A stretch of 64,000 bases of DNA from Flammeovirgaceae bacterium UBA1842 (GTDB lineage Bacteria > Bacteroidota > Bacteroidia > Cytophagales > Cyclobacteriaceae). The DNA lies in NCBI GenBank assembly GCA_002338655.1, contig DDIU01000051.1:1-64000 (forward strand), given 5' to 3'. The position numbers were made by a program, and so were the translations under genes. Under the pieces are notes generated by a model. It was given only the letters and a program-made list of their open reading frames with translations, ran no database searches and was not told the DNA's origin. Below are positions 8,309-16,890 of the stretch, in pieces (the stretch's first letter is position 1; each line of letters starts with the position of its first letter).

Positions 8309-9238
8309 TTATTTAACCTCTACAAGCTCTACATCAAAAACTAAAATAGAATTGGCTGGAATTTTTGCGCTTCTTGCCCTTGGGCCATAGGCCAGTCCGG
8401 ATGGGATGTAGAATGTGGCTTTAGCTCCAGGATTTAATAAGGCAATTCCTTCGTCCCATCCTTTTATTACAGCTCCTGTTCCTAGTTGAAATTCAATAGG
8501 CTCGTAAGTTCGTTGTTCATTGTAAAGCCCTTCTTTTTCAGCCAATTCCTTCACACTGGTATCGAAATATTCACCATCAAGTATTTTACCAGAATAATTT
8601 ACTTTAACTGTCTTTCCAGCTTCAGCATTAGCACCTGTTCCTTCTTGAGTGATAACATAACGTAACCCAGACTCTGTAGTATTGGCTGTAATGTTGTTAT
8701 CTTCCAAGTACTTTGTAATTAACTCATCATCAACACTTTTCTGCTTTTCAGCATTAGCTACTGCATCTTTTTGCTGTTTGGCCATCATTTCTTGCTGCCA
8801 TTGCATCAGACCATCTTTATCAAGAATATCTTTTACCCCAATAAGAAAGGTGATCATTGTTTCAGGTTTTACATTTGGGGGAAGGGGAGCCTTCCATGTT
8901 TTGGCAAATAAATCCTCGGCAGTAACATCAAACTTAATGCTATCACCTTTTTTCAATGTAGCAAATACTTCCTGTACACTTCCGTCATTTAAGTTCCAAA
9001 TAGAATCCTCCTTCATAATAACCATTGGAATACCTCTTTCTTTGCTATCTACCCAAACAGAATCATTATCATCTTTATATATCATGTTCAGAAGTAAATA
9101 ATCACCATCGTTGGCTATTTCACTCCCTTCATTGATAACCGAATATTTTAAACCTGATGGAGTCGATTTTTCTGAGTCACCACAAGATTGTAACAACCCT
9201 ACGATTACAGCTATTGTAACCAATTTTATAATTTTCAT
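8309..9238 (-). CDS. FKBP-type peptidyl-prolyl isomerase lipoprotein
   Basis: A 309-residue lipoprotein (lipobox LLQSC, Cys about 19) with a degenerate FKBP-like domain at about 30-140 and a canonical one at about 185-308 (SGLRYVITQEGTG ... VNYSGKILDGEYFDTS ... VIKGWDEGIALLNPGAKATFYIPSGLAYG ... IPANSILVFDVELVEV). A Gln/Lys-rich helical linker (MQWQQEMMAKQQKDAVANAEKQ) joins them, like the helical segments of FkpA/Mip dimers. Probably catalyses proline isomerisation in exported proteins. Follows nrnA by one base and precedes the sister gene by two bases. Confidence 0.92.
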   Translation of the reverse strand: MKIIKLVTIAVIVGLLQSCGDSEKSTPSGLKYSVINEGSEIANDGDYLLLNMIYKDDNDSVWVDSKERGIPMVIMKEDSIWNLNDGSVQEVFATLKKGDSIKFDVTAEDLFAKTWKAPLPPNVKPETMITFLIGVKDILDKDGLMQWQQEMMAKQQKDAVANAEKQKSVDDELITKYLEDNNITANTTESGLRYVITQEGTGANAEAGKTVKVNYSGKILDGEYFDTSVKELAEKEGLYNEQRTYEPIEFQLGTGAVIKGWDEGIALLNPGAKATFYIPSGLAYGPRARSAKIPANSILVFDVELVEVK

Positions 9239-9239
9239 A

Positions 9240-10268
9240 TTATGCGTAAGTTTTGAGATTTGTTGATAATTCGTTTTTATTTTCTTCTAGTAGTTTTTCA
9301 AATTTTTCCACTGTTTCATCCAAGGACAGGTAAGAAATGCCCCCTGCGGCATTTTTATGTCCTCCACCCTCAAAGTTTTTGCGGGCAAATTCATTCACAG
9401 AAAAGTCGCCCACGGAGCGGAAGGATATTTTCACGGCCTCTGTTCTGTCGATAATTACCGCAGCGAGCTTGATACCATTGATTGAAAGAGCATAGTTAAC
9501 AAGACCTTCTGTATCGCCTGTCTTTGATTTGAATTTTTTTAGCTCATTCTCGGTAATCGCAAAATAAGCGGTATTATATTTTGGGAGTATTTTTAGTTTT
9601 TCATTGAGTGCGTAGCCTAAAAATTTCACGCGTTCAACTGAATTAGTATCATAAATGAGTTTTGCCACTTTAGCTGTATCTGCTCCTTTGCCAATTAGGT
9701 CCGCACATACCATGAACACATTTTTGGTGGTATTGGGATGTTTAAAACTTCCAGTATCAGTCATTATGCCAGCATATAGGCATTCAGCCATATTTTTATC
9801 GATCATATCCCCATCACCGAGGTCAATAATCAACTGATGAACAAGCTCGGCCGTAGCAGCAGCCTCAGTACTCCACAATGTATAAGTAGCAAAATCTTCA
9901 GGTTCTAAGTGGTGATCTATTAAAACTTTCCGGGCCTTTGAATCACGAACTAATTCACCAAGTTCATTTATTCTGTTGAGGCTAGAAAAATCAAGACAAA
10001 ATATTAAGTCGGCCTCTTGTATTGCTTTTTCCGATACTTCCTGACCTCCTTCGTTATATTTGATAACCGTGTCATTCCCTTTCATCCAGTATAAAAATTC
10101 CGGATAGTCAGTAGGGCTAATGACTGTCACATCATGGCCTTTCTTGTTAAGATAACCTGCCAACCCTAATGAAGAGCCTAAAGCATCAGCATCAGGTTTG
10201 TGATGTGTGGTTATTACCACTTTTTTTGGCGAATTAATCTCTATTTTAAATGCTTCTAAGTTTTGCAT
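9240..10268 (-). CDS. nrnA: Oligoribonuclease / pAp phosphatase (DHH family)
   Basis: A 342-residue DHH/DHHA1 phosphoesterase of the NrnA type, which degrades very short RNA and dephosphorylates pAp. Metal-binding motifs visible are THHKPDADALGSS (21-33), DFSS near 100, and the DHH motif in LIDHHLEP; the C-terminal DHHA1 domain has GGGHKNAAGG near residue 300. First gene of the operon running to secDF; divergent from ndk across a 177-base region. The FKBP gene starts one base past its stop. Confidence 0.93.
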   Translation of the reverse strand: MQNLEAFKIEINSPKKVVITTHHKPDADALGSSLGLAGYLNKKGHDVTVISPTDYPEFLYWMKGNDTVIKYNEGGQEVSEKAIQEADLIFCLDFSSLNRINELGELVRDSKARKVLIDHHLEPEDFATYTLWSTEAAATAELVHQLIIDLGDGDMIDKNMAECLYAGIMTDTGSFKHPNTTKNVFMVCADLIGKGADTAKVAKLIYDTNSVERVKFLGYALNEKLKILPKYNTAYFAITENELKKFKSKTGDTEGLVNYALSINGIKLAAVIIDRTEAVKISFRSVGDFSVNEFARKNFEGGGHKNAAGGISYLSLDETVEKFEKLLEENKNELSTNLKTYA

Positions 10269-10294
10269 TACTCTTTAACTGCTTTGTTTTTGCG

Positions 10295-10302
10295 CAAAGC
10301 TA
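10295..10302 (-). promoter_or_regulatory. Candidate -7 element for the nrnA operon
   Basis: On the minus strand this reads TAGCTTTG, matching the Bacteroidota -7 consensus TAnnTTTG, 26 bases before the nrnA ATG. A TTTTG lies 15 bases upstream, shorter than the usual 19-base spacing, so the -33 element is uncertain. Confidence 0.5.
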
Positions 10303-10413
10303 ATTTTTTTGAAGGGGCAAAATTGGTTATAAATAAATTCTAAAACAAAATAGATAATTGTGTCTGTGCATTGAAATAAACATTCATGGTTAGACTAGAA
10401 TGAAATAATATTC

Positions 10414-10421
10414 TATTTTTG
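10414..10421 (+). promoter_or_regulatory. Candidate -7 element for ndk
   Basis: TATTTTTG matches TAnnTTTG of the Bacteroidota primary sigma factor and lies 24 bases before the ndk ATG. No convincing TTTG -33 element is seen at the expected distance. Confidence 0.5.
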
Positions 10422-10445
10422 CGGCAAAATTTGAAACATATACTT

Positions 10446-10865
10446 ATGGCTGGAAAAAGAACATTTACAATGATAAAACCTGATGCTGTTGGCGCGGGTA
10501 ACTCAGGGGCAATCATCAAAATGATTGAAGAAGCAGGTTTTAAAATCATCGCTATGAAAAAAACTTACATGACTAAAGAGCGTGCAGGTGAGTTTTATGA
10601 AGTGCATAAAGAAAGACCTTTCTATAACGACCTAACTACTTACATGTCTTCTGGTGCTATCATCCCTATGATATTGGAGAAAGGTAACGCAGTTGAAGAT
10701 TTTAGGAATTTGATTGGTGCGACCAATCCAAAAGATGCTGCCCCGGGAACTATTAGAGCATTATTTGCTACCTCCATTGAAGCCAATGCCATTCACGGAT
10801 CTGACTCTGACGAGAATGCTGCCATTGAAGGAAGCTTTTTCTTCGCTAAAACGGAGCAGTTTTAA
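10446..10865 (+). CDS. ndk: Nucleoside diphosphate kinase
   Basis: A 139-residue NDK, which transfers phosphate from ATP to other nucleoside diphosphates. The start of the fold is RTFTMIKPDAV (4-14), and the phospho-histidine is in NAIHGSDS (about residue 115-122), with the usual GTIRALFA before it. The frame is open to 10419, but ATG 10446 (MAGKRTFTMIKP) is the standard family N-terminus. Single gene transcribed away from nrnA. Confidence 0.97.
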   Translation: MAGKRTFTMIKPDAVGAGNSGAIIKMIEEAGFKIIAMKKTYMTKERAGEFYEVHKERPFYNDLTTYMSSGAIIPMILEKGNAVEDFRNLIGATNPKDAAPGTIRALFATSIEANAIHGSDSDENAAIEGSFFFAKTEQF

Positions 10866-10916
10866 TAATACTATTTATCGGATGGCTTTATGCCAAATAA
10901 TACCTTCTGATTAAAT

Positions 10917-10945
10917 CTATCGGATGGCTTAAAGCCATCCGATAG
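10917..10945. terminator. Perfect hairpin between convergent ndk and aldehyde dehydrogenase genes
   Basis: Inverted repeat with 14-base arms (CTATCGGATGGCTT at 10917-10930 and its complement at 10932-10945) and a one-base loop, ending three bases before the aldehyde dehydrogenase stop codon. A partial copy of one arm (ATCGGATGGCTT) sits at about 10878-10889. There is no T-tract, so it could be a two-way terminator or a REP-type palindrome rather than a textbook terminator. Confidence 0.6.
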
Positions 10946-10947
10946 TC

Positions 10948-12393
10948 TTATGTCAAACTAATACAAACATTTTTTGGCTCTGTAAAAAACCTCAGGGCTT
11001 CCCAACCTCCTTCACGACCTACCCCTGATTGTTTCATCCCCCCAAAAGGAGTGCGCAAATCCCTTACTAACCAACAGTTGACCCAAATTATTCCGCTCTT
11101 TATTTCATGGGCCACATTATGGGCTTTCTTTAAATTTTCCGTCCAAATTGTGGCTGACAAACCATAAGCTGTGCTGTTTGCATATTCAATCACCTCTTCT
11201 TGGGTATCAAAGGGCATAATTGTCACTACAGGGCCAAAGATTTCTTCCTGATTCGTCCTACAATCATGTGGCAAATCTGTAATAACAGTTGGTTCCAGAA
11301 AATAACCGTTGGCACATCGGTCTTCTAATTTCGCTCTATTTCCACCTGTCATTATTGTTCCCCCTTCCTCTTTGGCCAGTTTAATATAGCTAATCACTTT
11401 TTCCATGTGACTCTTGGATACTAAAGCACCAACTTTAGACGCTTCATTTAATGGGTCAGCTATCGTTAATTTTTTTACTTTGTCCACAAAGGCGGATACA
11501 AACTTTTCATAGATCGGTCTTTCTACAAAAATCCGCGAACCACAAAGGCATATTTGCCCTTGATTGGAAAATGAAGAGTGGACGGTCGTACTCAATGCTT
11601 TTTCAAAATCACAGTCTGCAAAAATGACATTGGGATTTTTACCTCCAAGTTCTAAAGACAGTTTTTTAAACATCGGTGCCGCTGTTGCAGCAATACTTTT
11701 ACCAGTGGTTGTCCCACCTGTAAAGGAAATGATAGGCACATCTTTATGTTCGACCAGTGCTTGTCCCGCTTTACCACCAAGTCCATGAACAATATTAAGT
11801 ACCCCTTTTGGTAATCCAGCTTCAATGCACAATTCTGAAAAAAGATAGGCTGTCATGGGTGTGATCTCAGAAGGTTTTGCCACCACGGTATTTCCCGCAG
11901 CAAGAGCCGGGGCTATTTTCCATGTAAATAGATATAGGGGCAAGTTCCACGGTGAAATACAACCTGCCACACCAATTGGACGCCTCGTTGTGTAGTTGAT
12001 GAAATTTTCATCCGCCTGATGTGATTCTGAAGCAAAATGCTGTATACCAGAAGCGTAGAACCTCATATTGGCAGAGGCACGAGGAATATCCACTCTCCTC
12101 GCCAGTTTTAACGGCTTGCCATTATCAATGGATTCAGCCATGGCCAGCTTTTCCAGATCACGGTCAATGAGATTGGCTATGGCCTCCATAATTTTGGCCC
12201 TATCATTTATTGACATTGTTGACCATTGAGTAAAAGCAGCCTTTGCGGCCTTTACAGCCAGTTCAACATCGTTATTATCAGAATCTGGAATGAGGCTATA
12301 TACTTCACCAATTGAAGGGTTGATGTTATCTATGTACTTGCCACCTATCGGTTCTACAAGTTCTCCATTGATGTAATTTCTTATTTTTTGCAT
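10948..12393 (-). CDS. Aldehyde dehydrogenase, probable 2-aminomuconate 6-semialdehyde dehydrogenase
   Basis: A 481-residue NAD-dependent aldehyde dehydrogenase of normal length. The catalytic Cys lies in GQICLCGSRIF (around residue 280), the general-base Glu in LELGGKNPNVIF, and the Asn of the oxyanion hole in SPWNLPL. The CLCGSRIFVER pattern matches the 2-aminomuconic / 2-hydroxymuconic semialdehyde subgroup (human ALDH8A1-like). Context supports this: the divergent neighbours encode HAAO, kynureninase and KMO. It would oxidise 2-aminomuconate semialdehyde in the route from 3-hydroxyanthranilate to central metabolism. Ten bases after the SDR-like gene, so the two probably form one transcript. 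Confidence 0.88.
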   Translation of the reverse strand: MQKIRNYINGELVEPIGGKYIDNINPSIGEVYSLIPDSDNNDVELAVKAAKAAFTQWSTMSINDRAKIMEAIANLIDRDLEKLAMAESIDNGKPLKLARRVDIPRASANMRFYASGIQHFASESHQADENFINYTTRRPIGVAGCISPWNLPLYLFTWKIAPALAAGNTVVAKPSEITPMTAYLFSELCIEAGLPKGVLNIVHGLGGKAGQALVEHKDVPIISFTGGTTTGKSIAATAAPMFKKLSLELGGKNPNVIFADCDFEKALSTTVHSSFSNQGQICLCGSRIFVERPIYEKFVSAFVDKVKKLTIADPLNEASKVGALVSKSHMEKVISYIKLAKEEGGTIMTGGNRAKLEDRCANGYFLEPTVITDLPHDCRTNQEEIFGPVVTIMPFDTQEEVIEYANSTAYGLSATIWTENLKKAHNVAHEIKSGIIWVNCWLVRDLRTPFGGMKQSGVGREGGWEALRFFTEPKNVCISLT

Positions 12394-12402
12394 TTTCTTC
12401 TC

Positions 12403-13191
12403 TTATAAACAACTTAAACGACCACCATCAACTGGGAGGTTAATTCCATTGATATATCCTGCTGCAGGACTGGCTAAAAAACATGCCGCATTGGCTATTT
12501 CATCAGCCGAAGCAAAACGGCCTGCAGGAATCTCTTTCAACATTCCATCCTTTGCCTCCTGCTCAGTAACTCCTGCTTTAGAAGCTTTATTTTTGATTAT
12601 AGCTCCCAGTCGGCCGGTAAGTGTCGCCCCTGGCAGCACATTATTAACAGTTATACCGAACGGTGCCAACTCTACCGATAAGGTCTTTGCCCAGTTGGCC
12701 ACAGCACCTCTAATGGTATTGGATACCCCCAATCCTGGAAGCGGTGCTTTCACCGAAGTGGAAATAATGTTAACAATCCGCCCGTATCCACCTGCCTTCA
12801 TTGAGGGGGCTACGGCTTTTACCAAAATTTGATTGCACATTAAATGTCTATTAAAGGCTGTTTGAAATTCCTCCAACCCTGCATCAATCGCCTTTCCCCC
12901 TGCTGGCCCACCAGAATTATTTATTAAAATGGCTATTTCTTTATTATCCAATACGTAAGCAGCTATTACTTTTTCCAACTCCTCAGGTTTGTCAAAATCA
13001 GCCACTAAATAATGATGATTTTGCTTCGACCCAATGGATAGGGCTTGTTTTACATTCTTTAGTTTTTCTTCATTTCGGGCTATTAACGTTACCGAAGCCC
13101 CCAATTCAGCAAGACCAAGTGCTATCGCACGCCCTATCCCCTCCGTGCTCCCGCACACAATGGCTCTTTTATTTTTCAAATCTATATTCAT
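12403..13191 (-). CDS. Short-chain dehydrogenase/reductase-like protein lacking YxxxK
   Basis: A 262-residue Rossmann-fold protein of the SDR superfamily. The cofactor motif is GSTEGIGRAIALG (TGxxxGxG-type, about residues 11-23) and NNSGG replaces the NNAG motif. Where active SDRs have Tyr-x3-Lys, the aligned stretch is GVSNTIRGA, giving Ser and Arg, so classical hydride-transfer chemistry is doubtful. ATG 13191 (MNIDLKNKRAIV) is the natural start; a longer frame would overlap the divergent HAAO gene. SDR-like genes recur in bacterial kynurenine clusters as I remember them; the step it serves is unknown to me. Confidence 0.85.
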   Translation of the reverse strand: MNIDLKNKRAIVCGSTEGIGRAIALGLAELGASVTLIARNEEKLKNVKQALSIGSKQNHHYLVADFDKPEELEKVIAAYVLDNKEIAILINNSGGPAGGKAIDAGLEEFQTAFNRHLMCNQILVKAVAPSMKAGGYGRIVNIISTSVKAPLPGLGVSNTIRGAVANWAKTLSVELAPFGITVNNVLPGATLTGRLGAIIKNKASKAGVTEQEAKDGMLKEIPAGRFASADEIANAACFLASPAAGYINGINLPVDGGRLSCL

Positions 13192-13261
13192 AGAAATCAG
13201 TTCTTGTGCGTAAAAAGTTTCAATTTTCGCTAAATTTAAAGAGAAAATAACAAACAACTCT

Positions 13262-13789
13262 ATGGCAATCAAAAGACCATTTAACCTCCACAACTGGATC
13301 AAAGAAAATCGTGATTTGCTCAAACCACCAGTTGGCAATAAAAACTTGTATGCAGACGCTGGCGATTACATTGTAATGATCGTTGGCGGCCCCAATGCAC
13401 GTAAAGATTATCATTATAATGAGACTGAAGAGCTCTTCTATCAATTAGAAGGCGATATTACAGTAAAGATTCAGGAAGATGGTAAGGCAGTGGAAGTACC
13501 CATAAAAGCTGGCGATATATATTTACACCCGGCCAAGGTACCGCACTCACCTATCCGTCCTGCCAACTCAGTGGGGCTGGTTATTGAACGCAAAAGAGAA
13601 GCTCATCACACAGACGGATTGATGTGGTTTTGTGACAACTGCAATAACAAACTTCATGATACTTATTTCAAGCTTACCAATATTGAAAACGATTTCATCC
13701 CTCGTTTTAGGGAGTTTTACGGCTCAGAAAAAATGAGAACCTGTACAAAATGTAACCATACTATGGAAACCGATAAAAGGTTTGTTTGA
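13262..13789 (+). CDS. 3-hydroxyanthranilate 3,4-dioxygenase
   Basis: A 175-residue cupin dioxygenase (HAAO, nbaC/haao type) that opens the ring of 3-hydroxyanthranilate to 2-amino-3-carboxymuconate semialdehyde. Metal ligands are visible in KDYHYNETEELFYQLEGD (His, Glu) and HPAKVPHSP (His). The C-terminus carries two Cys pairs, CDNC (about 126-129) and CTKC (about 161-164), the rubredoxin-like iron site of bacterial enzymes. First gene of a tight plus-strand operon; its stop overlaps the next start. Confidence 0.95.
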   Translation: MAIKRPFNLHNWIKENRDLLKPPVGNKNLYADAGDYIVMIVGGPNARKDYHYNETEELFYQLEGDITVKIQEDGKAVEVPIKAGDIYLHPAKVPHSPIRPANSVGLVIERKREAHHTDGLMWFCDNCNNKLHDTYFKLTNIENDFIPRFREFYGSEKMRTCTKCNHTMETDKRFV

Positions 13790-14265
13790 TGGAACAACTC
13801 ATTTACCATTCACCCATTGGCCCATTGGCTATCTATTCCAGTGAGGAAGCAATAGTTGAAATAAGATTTGATGGCCATTTAGAATCTGAGAAGTCTTCGT
13901 CCATTATTGAGCAATGTGTTCAACAACTAGACGAGTATTTTGAGGGTAAAAGGGAAAATTTTGAACTAAAGCTCAACCCAACTGGTACGGATTTTCAACT
14001 AAGGGTGTGGAAGGAATTACAAAATATCCCTTTTGGTAAAACATGCTCTTACAGTGAAATGGCCATTAAACTTGGAGATATCAAAGTAATAAGAGCAGCT
14101 GGAACTGCTAATGGCAAGAACAAAATTCCTATAATAATTCCCTGTCACCGTGTAATCGGAAAAGACGGTAGCCTGGTCGGGTTTGGTGGTGGCTTAGACA
14201 GAAAAGAATGGCTGCTCCAACATGAAGGCATTCTAAAAGGGGAGCAGATGAAGATTTTTGGCTAA
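13789..14265 (+). CDS. ogt: Methylated-DNA--protein-cysteine S-methyltransferase
   Basis: A 158-residue suicide DNA-repair protein that moves alkyl groups from O6-alkylguanine to its own Cys. The active site IIPCHRVIGKDGSLVGFGGG is intact (Cys about residue 126), and the helix-turn-helix region VWKELQNIPFGKTCSYSEMA precedes it. No Ada regulatory domain. ATG 13789 overlaps the HAAO stop (TGATG); an in-frame TTG one codon earlier is less likely. It is embedded in the kynurenine operon though its function is unrelated, so expression is probably tied to that operon. Confidence 0.94.
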   Translation: MEQLIYHSPIGPLAIYSSEEAIVEIRFDGHLESEKSSSIIEQCVQQLDEYFEGKRENFELKLNPTGTDFQLRVWKELQNIPFGKTCSYSEMAIKLGDIKVIRAAGTANGKNKIPIIIPCHRVIGKDGSLVGFGGGLDRKEWLLQHEGILKGEQMKIFG

Positions 14266-14287
14266 TATTGGGCAAAATTTTTTCTCT

Positions 14288-15556
14288 ATGATTTTTGAAA
14301 ATTCATTACAGTTTGCTAAAAACCAGGATCAAAATGATCCATTATATAAATACCGGGATCAGTTTCATATCCCTCAACATGAAGGGAAAGATTGCATTTA
14401 CTTTACAGGCAATTCTTTAGGCTTACAGCCCAAGTCAACCAGAAAATATATAGAAGAGGAACTAACAGACTGGGAAAACCTAGGTGTTGAAGGACACTTT
14501 CATGCTGAACACCGTCCATGGTTTCATTATCACAAATTCCTAAAGGAGGCATTGGCAGGGATAGTTGGCGCTAAACCGGAAGAGGTAGTTTCAATGAACA
14601 ACCTCACTTCAAACCTGCATTTGATGATGGTTTCGTTTTACCAACCAACGAAAACCAGGTTTAAAATATTAATGGAAGCTGGTGCATTTCCTTCTGACCA
14701 ATATGCAGTTGAAAGTCAATTACGATTTCATGGGTTCGATCCAGCAACTTCAGTTATTGAAATAGCACCAAGAAACGGAGAGCACAATATCAGAACGGAA
14801 GACATAATTACCAAAATAGAGCAAGAGGGTGACTCCATCGCACTTATACTTTTCGGAGGGGTCCAATATTACACTGGGCAGTATTTTGATTTAAAAAGTA
14901 TCACCAAAGCAGGCCACAATGCTGGGGCAAGAGTTGGTTTTGATCTGGCACATGCTGTAGGCAATGTACCTTTAAATCTACACGATTCTGGAGCTGACTT
15001 TGCGGTTTGGTGCAGCTATAAATACCTTAACTCCGGCCCTGGTGGCGTAAGCGGCATTTTTGTTCATGAGAGGCATGCCAATAATCCCGAACTTCCCCGG
15101 TTTGCTGGCTGGTGGGGACATAGTGAAGAGGAAAGGTTTAAAATGCAAAAGGGATTTATACCTATGGCAGGTGCCGATGGCTGGCAGTTAAGCAACGTTA
15201 ATGTACTATCCTCAGCTGCCCACCTCGCGGCATTGGAAATTTTCAAAGAAGTAGGGATGAACCCACTACGGGCTAAAAGTGAATTATTAACAGGCTATTT
15301 GGAATTTCTCCTTAATAGTATGGACAATAAATTGGTTCAAATTATTACTCCCACGAACCCAAAAGACAGGGGCTGTCAATTGGCCATTGTAGTTCGGGAA
15401 AAAGGACGGGAAATATTTGATGCATTAACACAAAAAGGGGTTGTAGCCGATTGGCGTGAGCCCGAAGTCATAAGAGTGGCTCCAGTGCCACTTTACAATA
15501 CATTTGAAGATGTTTTTAATTTCTATACTATATTCAAAAAGGCACTAGATTCATGA
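14288..15556 (+). CDS. kynU: Kynureninase
   Basis: A 422-residue PLP enzyme that splits kynurenine or 3-hydroxykynurenine into anthranilate or 3-hydroxyanthranilate plus alanine. Family marks include CIYFTGNSLGLQPKS, the PLP pocket DLAHAVGNVPL, and the Schiff-base Lys in WCSYKYLNSGPGG (about residue 245), followed by FAGWWGH. The frame opens at a TTG at 14258 inside ogt, but ATG 14288 (MIFENSLQFAKNQD) gives the normal length. Its last codons overlap the KMO start (ATGA). Confidence 0.96.
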   Translation: MIFENSLQFAKNQDQNDPLYKYRDQFHIPQHEGKDCIYFTGNSLGLQPKSTRKYIEEELTDWENLGVEGHFHAEHRPWFHYHKFLKEALAGIVGAKPEEVVSMNNLTSNLHLMMVSFYQPTKTRFKILMEAGAFPSDQYAVESQLRFHGFDPATSVIEIAPRNGEHNIRTEDIITKIEQEGDSIALILFGGVQYYTGQYFDLKSITKAGHNAGARVGFDLAHAVGNVPLNLHDSGADFAVWCSYKYLNSGPGGVSGIFVHERHANNPELPRFAGWWGHSEEERFKMQKGFIPMAGADGWQLSNVNVLSSAAHLAALEIFKEVGMNPLRAKSELLTGYLEFLLNSMDNKLVQIITPTNPKDRGCQLAIVVREKGREIFDALTQKGVVADWREPEVIRVAPVPLYNTFEDVFNFYTIFKKALDS

Positions 15557-16890
15557 CGCAAGTAAAAAAAATAGGAATTGTTGGGGCGGGACTTGTAGGT
15601 ACGTTGATGGCTACATATTTAGCTAAAAGAGGTTATACAGTAAATATTTTTGAAGGAAGAGCAGACCCACGCAAAGCAGGGGCAAGTGGAGGAAGGTCGA
15701 TCAATTTGGCATTGAGCAATCGAGGTTGGCTTCCATTAAAAGAAATTGGGCTGGAAGAAAGAGTTGAAAAAATGGTGATCCCGATGCGCGGTAGAATGAT
15801 GCACGATGATCAGGGTTTCCTTACTTTTCAGCCCTATGGGCGCGAGGGACAGGCCATAAATTCTATCTCTAGAGGTGGACTGAATGAGGTACTCATGGAT
15901 GAAGCTGAAAAAAATGGGGTAAAAATCTATTTTGAGCATAAATGTGTGGGTGTAAATTTCGATGAAAGTATACTTTATTTTGAACGGGATGGGAAGAGGG
16001 GTAAATATCAAGCCGATGTGATTATAGGTGCCGATGGTGCTTATTCAGTTGTAAGGAGGCTTTTACAAAGAACAGAAAGGTTTAATTATTCTCAGTATTA
16101 CATTGAGCATGGATACAAGGAACTTTCAATTCCTGCCGCCTCAAATGGAGGGTTTCAAATTGAAAAGAACTCATTGCATATATGGCCCAGAGGCAATTAT
16201 ATGCTTATTGCATTGCCCAATCAGGATGCAAGTTTTACATGTACTCTGTTTTTTCCCTTTGAAGGCGAGACTTCATTTGCTTCCATGAAAACCGATGAGG
16301 ATATCAGGAATTTTTTCGAAACTACCTTTCCAGATGCCTATGAATTGATGCCAACGTTGTTGAAAGATTACCATTTTAACCCCACTTGCTCATTGGTAAC
16401 TGTAAAATGCTTCCCCTGGGCAAAAAACAAAACATTACTCATAGGGGATTCTTCACATGCCATTGTACCCTTTTATGGACAAGGAATGAATAGTGGTTTT
16501 GAGGATTGCAGAGTTTTAAATGAAATGTTGGACCAGCACGATGACAACTGGGAAAAAGTAATCCCGGCATTTCAGGTAAACAGAAAACCAGAAGCGGATG
16601 CCATTTCTGATTTGGCATTACAAAATTTCGTTGAAATGCGCGATCTTGTTGCTGATGAAAATTTTCTTCTTAGAAAAAAAATAGAGGCTAAACTTCAGGA
16701 TCTGTATCCTCAAAAGTGGGTTCCACTTTATTCAATGGTGACCTTCAAGGAAAACCTGAAGTACACTGAGGCCTTATCGATTGGTGAGAAACAAAAAGCC
16801 ATCATGGACAAAGTGATGGCTTCTGATAATATCAGTAAAAACTGGGAATCAATTGATTTTGAAAGTATTGTAAATCAACTAGAGGCTTAG
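15553..16890 (+). CDS. kmo: Kynurenine 3-monooxygenase
   Basis: A 445-residue FAD-dependent aromatic hydroxylase converting kynurenine to 3-hydroxykynurenine. FAD-binding motifs are present in order: GIVGAGLVGTLMA (8-20), the GADGAYSVVRR (DG) motif mid-protein, and LLIGDSSHAIVPFYGQGMN (GD). ARSGGRSINLALSNRG-type substrate region appears as ASGGRSINLALSNRG. Start ATG overlaps the kynureninase stop by four bases. Last gene of the operon; its 3' end overlaps by 12 bases the 3' end of a convergent gene, leaving no room for a separate terminator. Confidence 0.96.
   Translation: MTQVKKIGIVGAGLVGTLMATYLAKRGYTVNIFEGRADPRKAGASGGRSINLALSNRGWLPLKEIGLEERVEKMVIPMRGRMMHDDQGFLTFQPYGREGQAINSISRGGLNEVLMDEAEKNGVKIYFEHKCVGVNFDESILYFERDGKRGKYQADVIIGADGAYSVVRRLLQRTERFNYSQYYIEHGYKELSIPAASNGGFQIEKNSLHIWPRGNYMLIALPNQDASFTCTLFFPFEGETSFASMKTDEDIRNFFETTFPDAYELMPTLLKDYHFNPTCSLVTVKCFPWAKNKTLLIGDSSHAIVPFYGQGMNSGFEDCRVLNEMLDQHDDNWEKVIPAFQVNRKPEADAISDLALQNFVEMRDLVADENFLLRKKIEAKLQDLYPQKWVPLYSMVTFKENLKYTEALSIGEKQKAIMDKVMASDNISKNWESIDFESIVNQLEA

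Noticed and set aside
8682..9101. Long open frame on plus opposite the FKBP gene
   Set aside because: Ser/Thr/Phe-rich composition with no domain, fully antisense to a clear gene; a frame shadow.
12403..13338. 49-residue N-terminal extension of the SDR-like protein
   Set aside because: It would overlap the divergent HAAO gene and precede the normal Rossmann start; ATG 13191 fits better.
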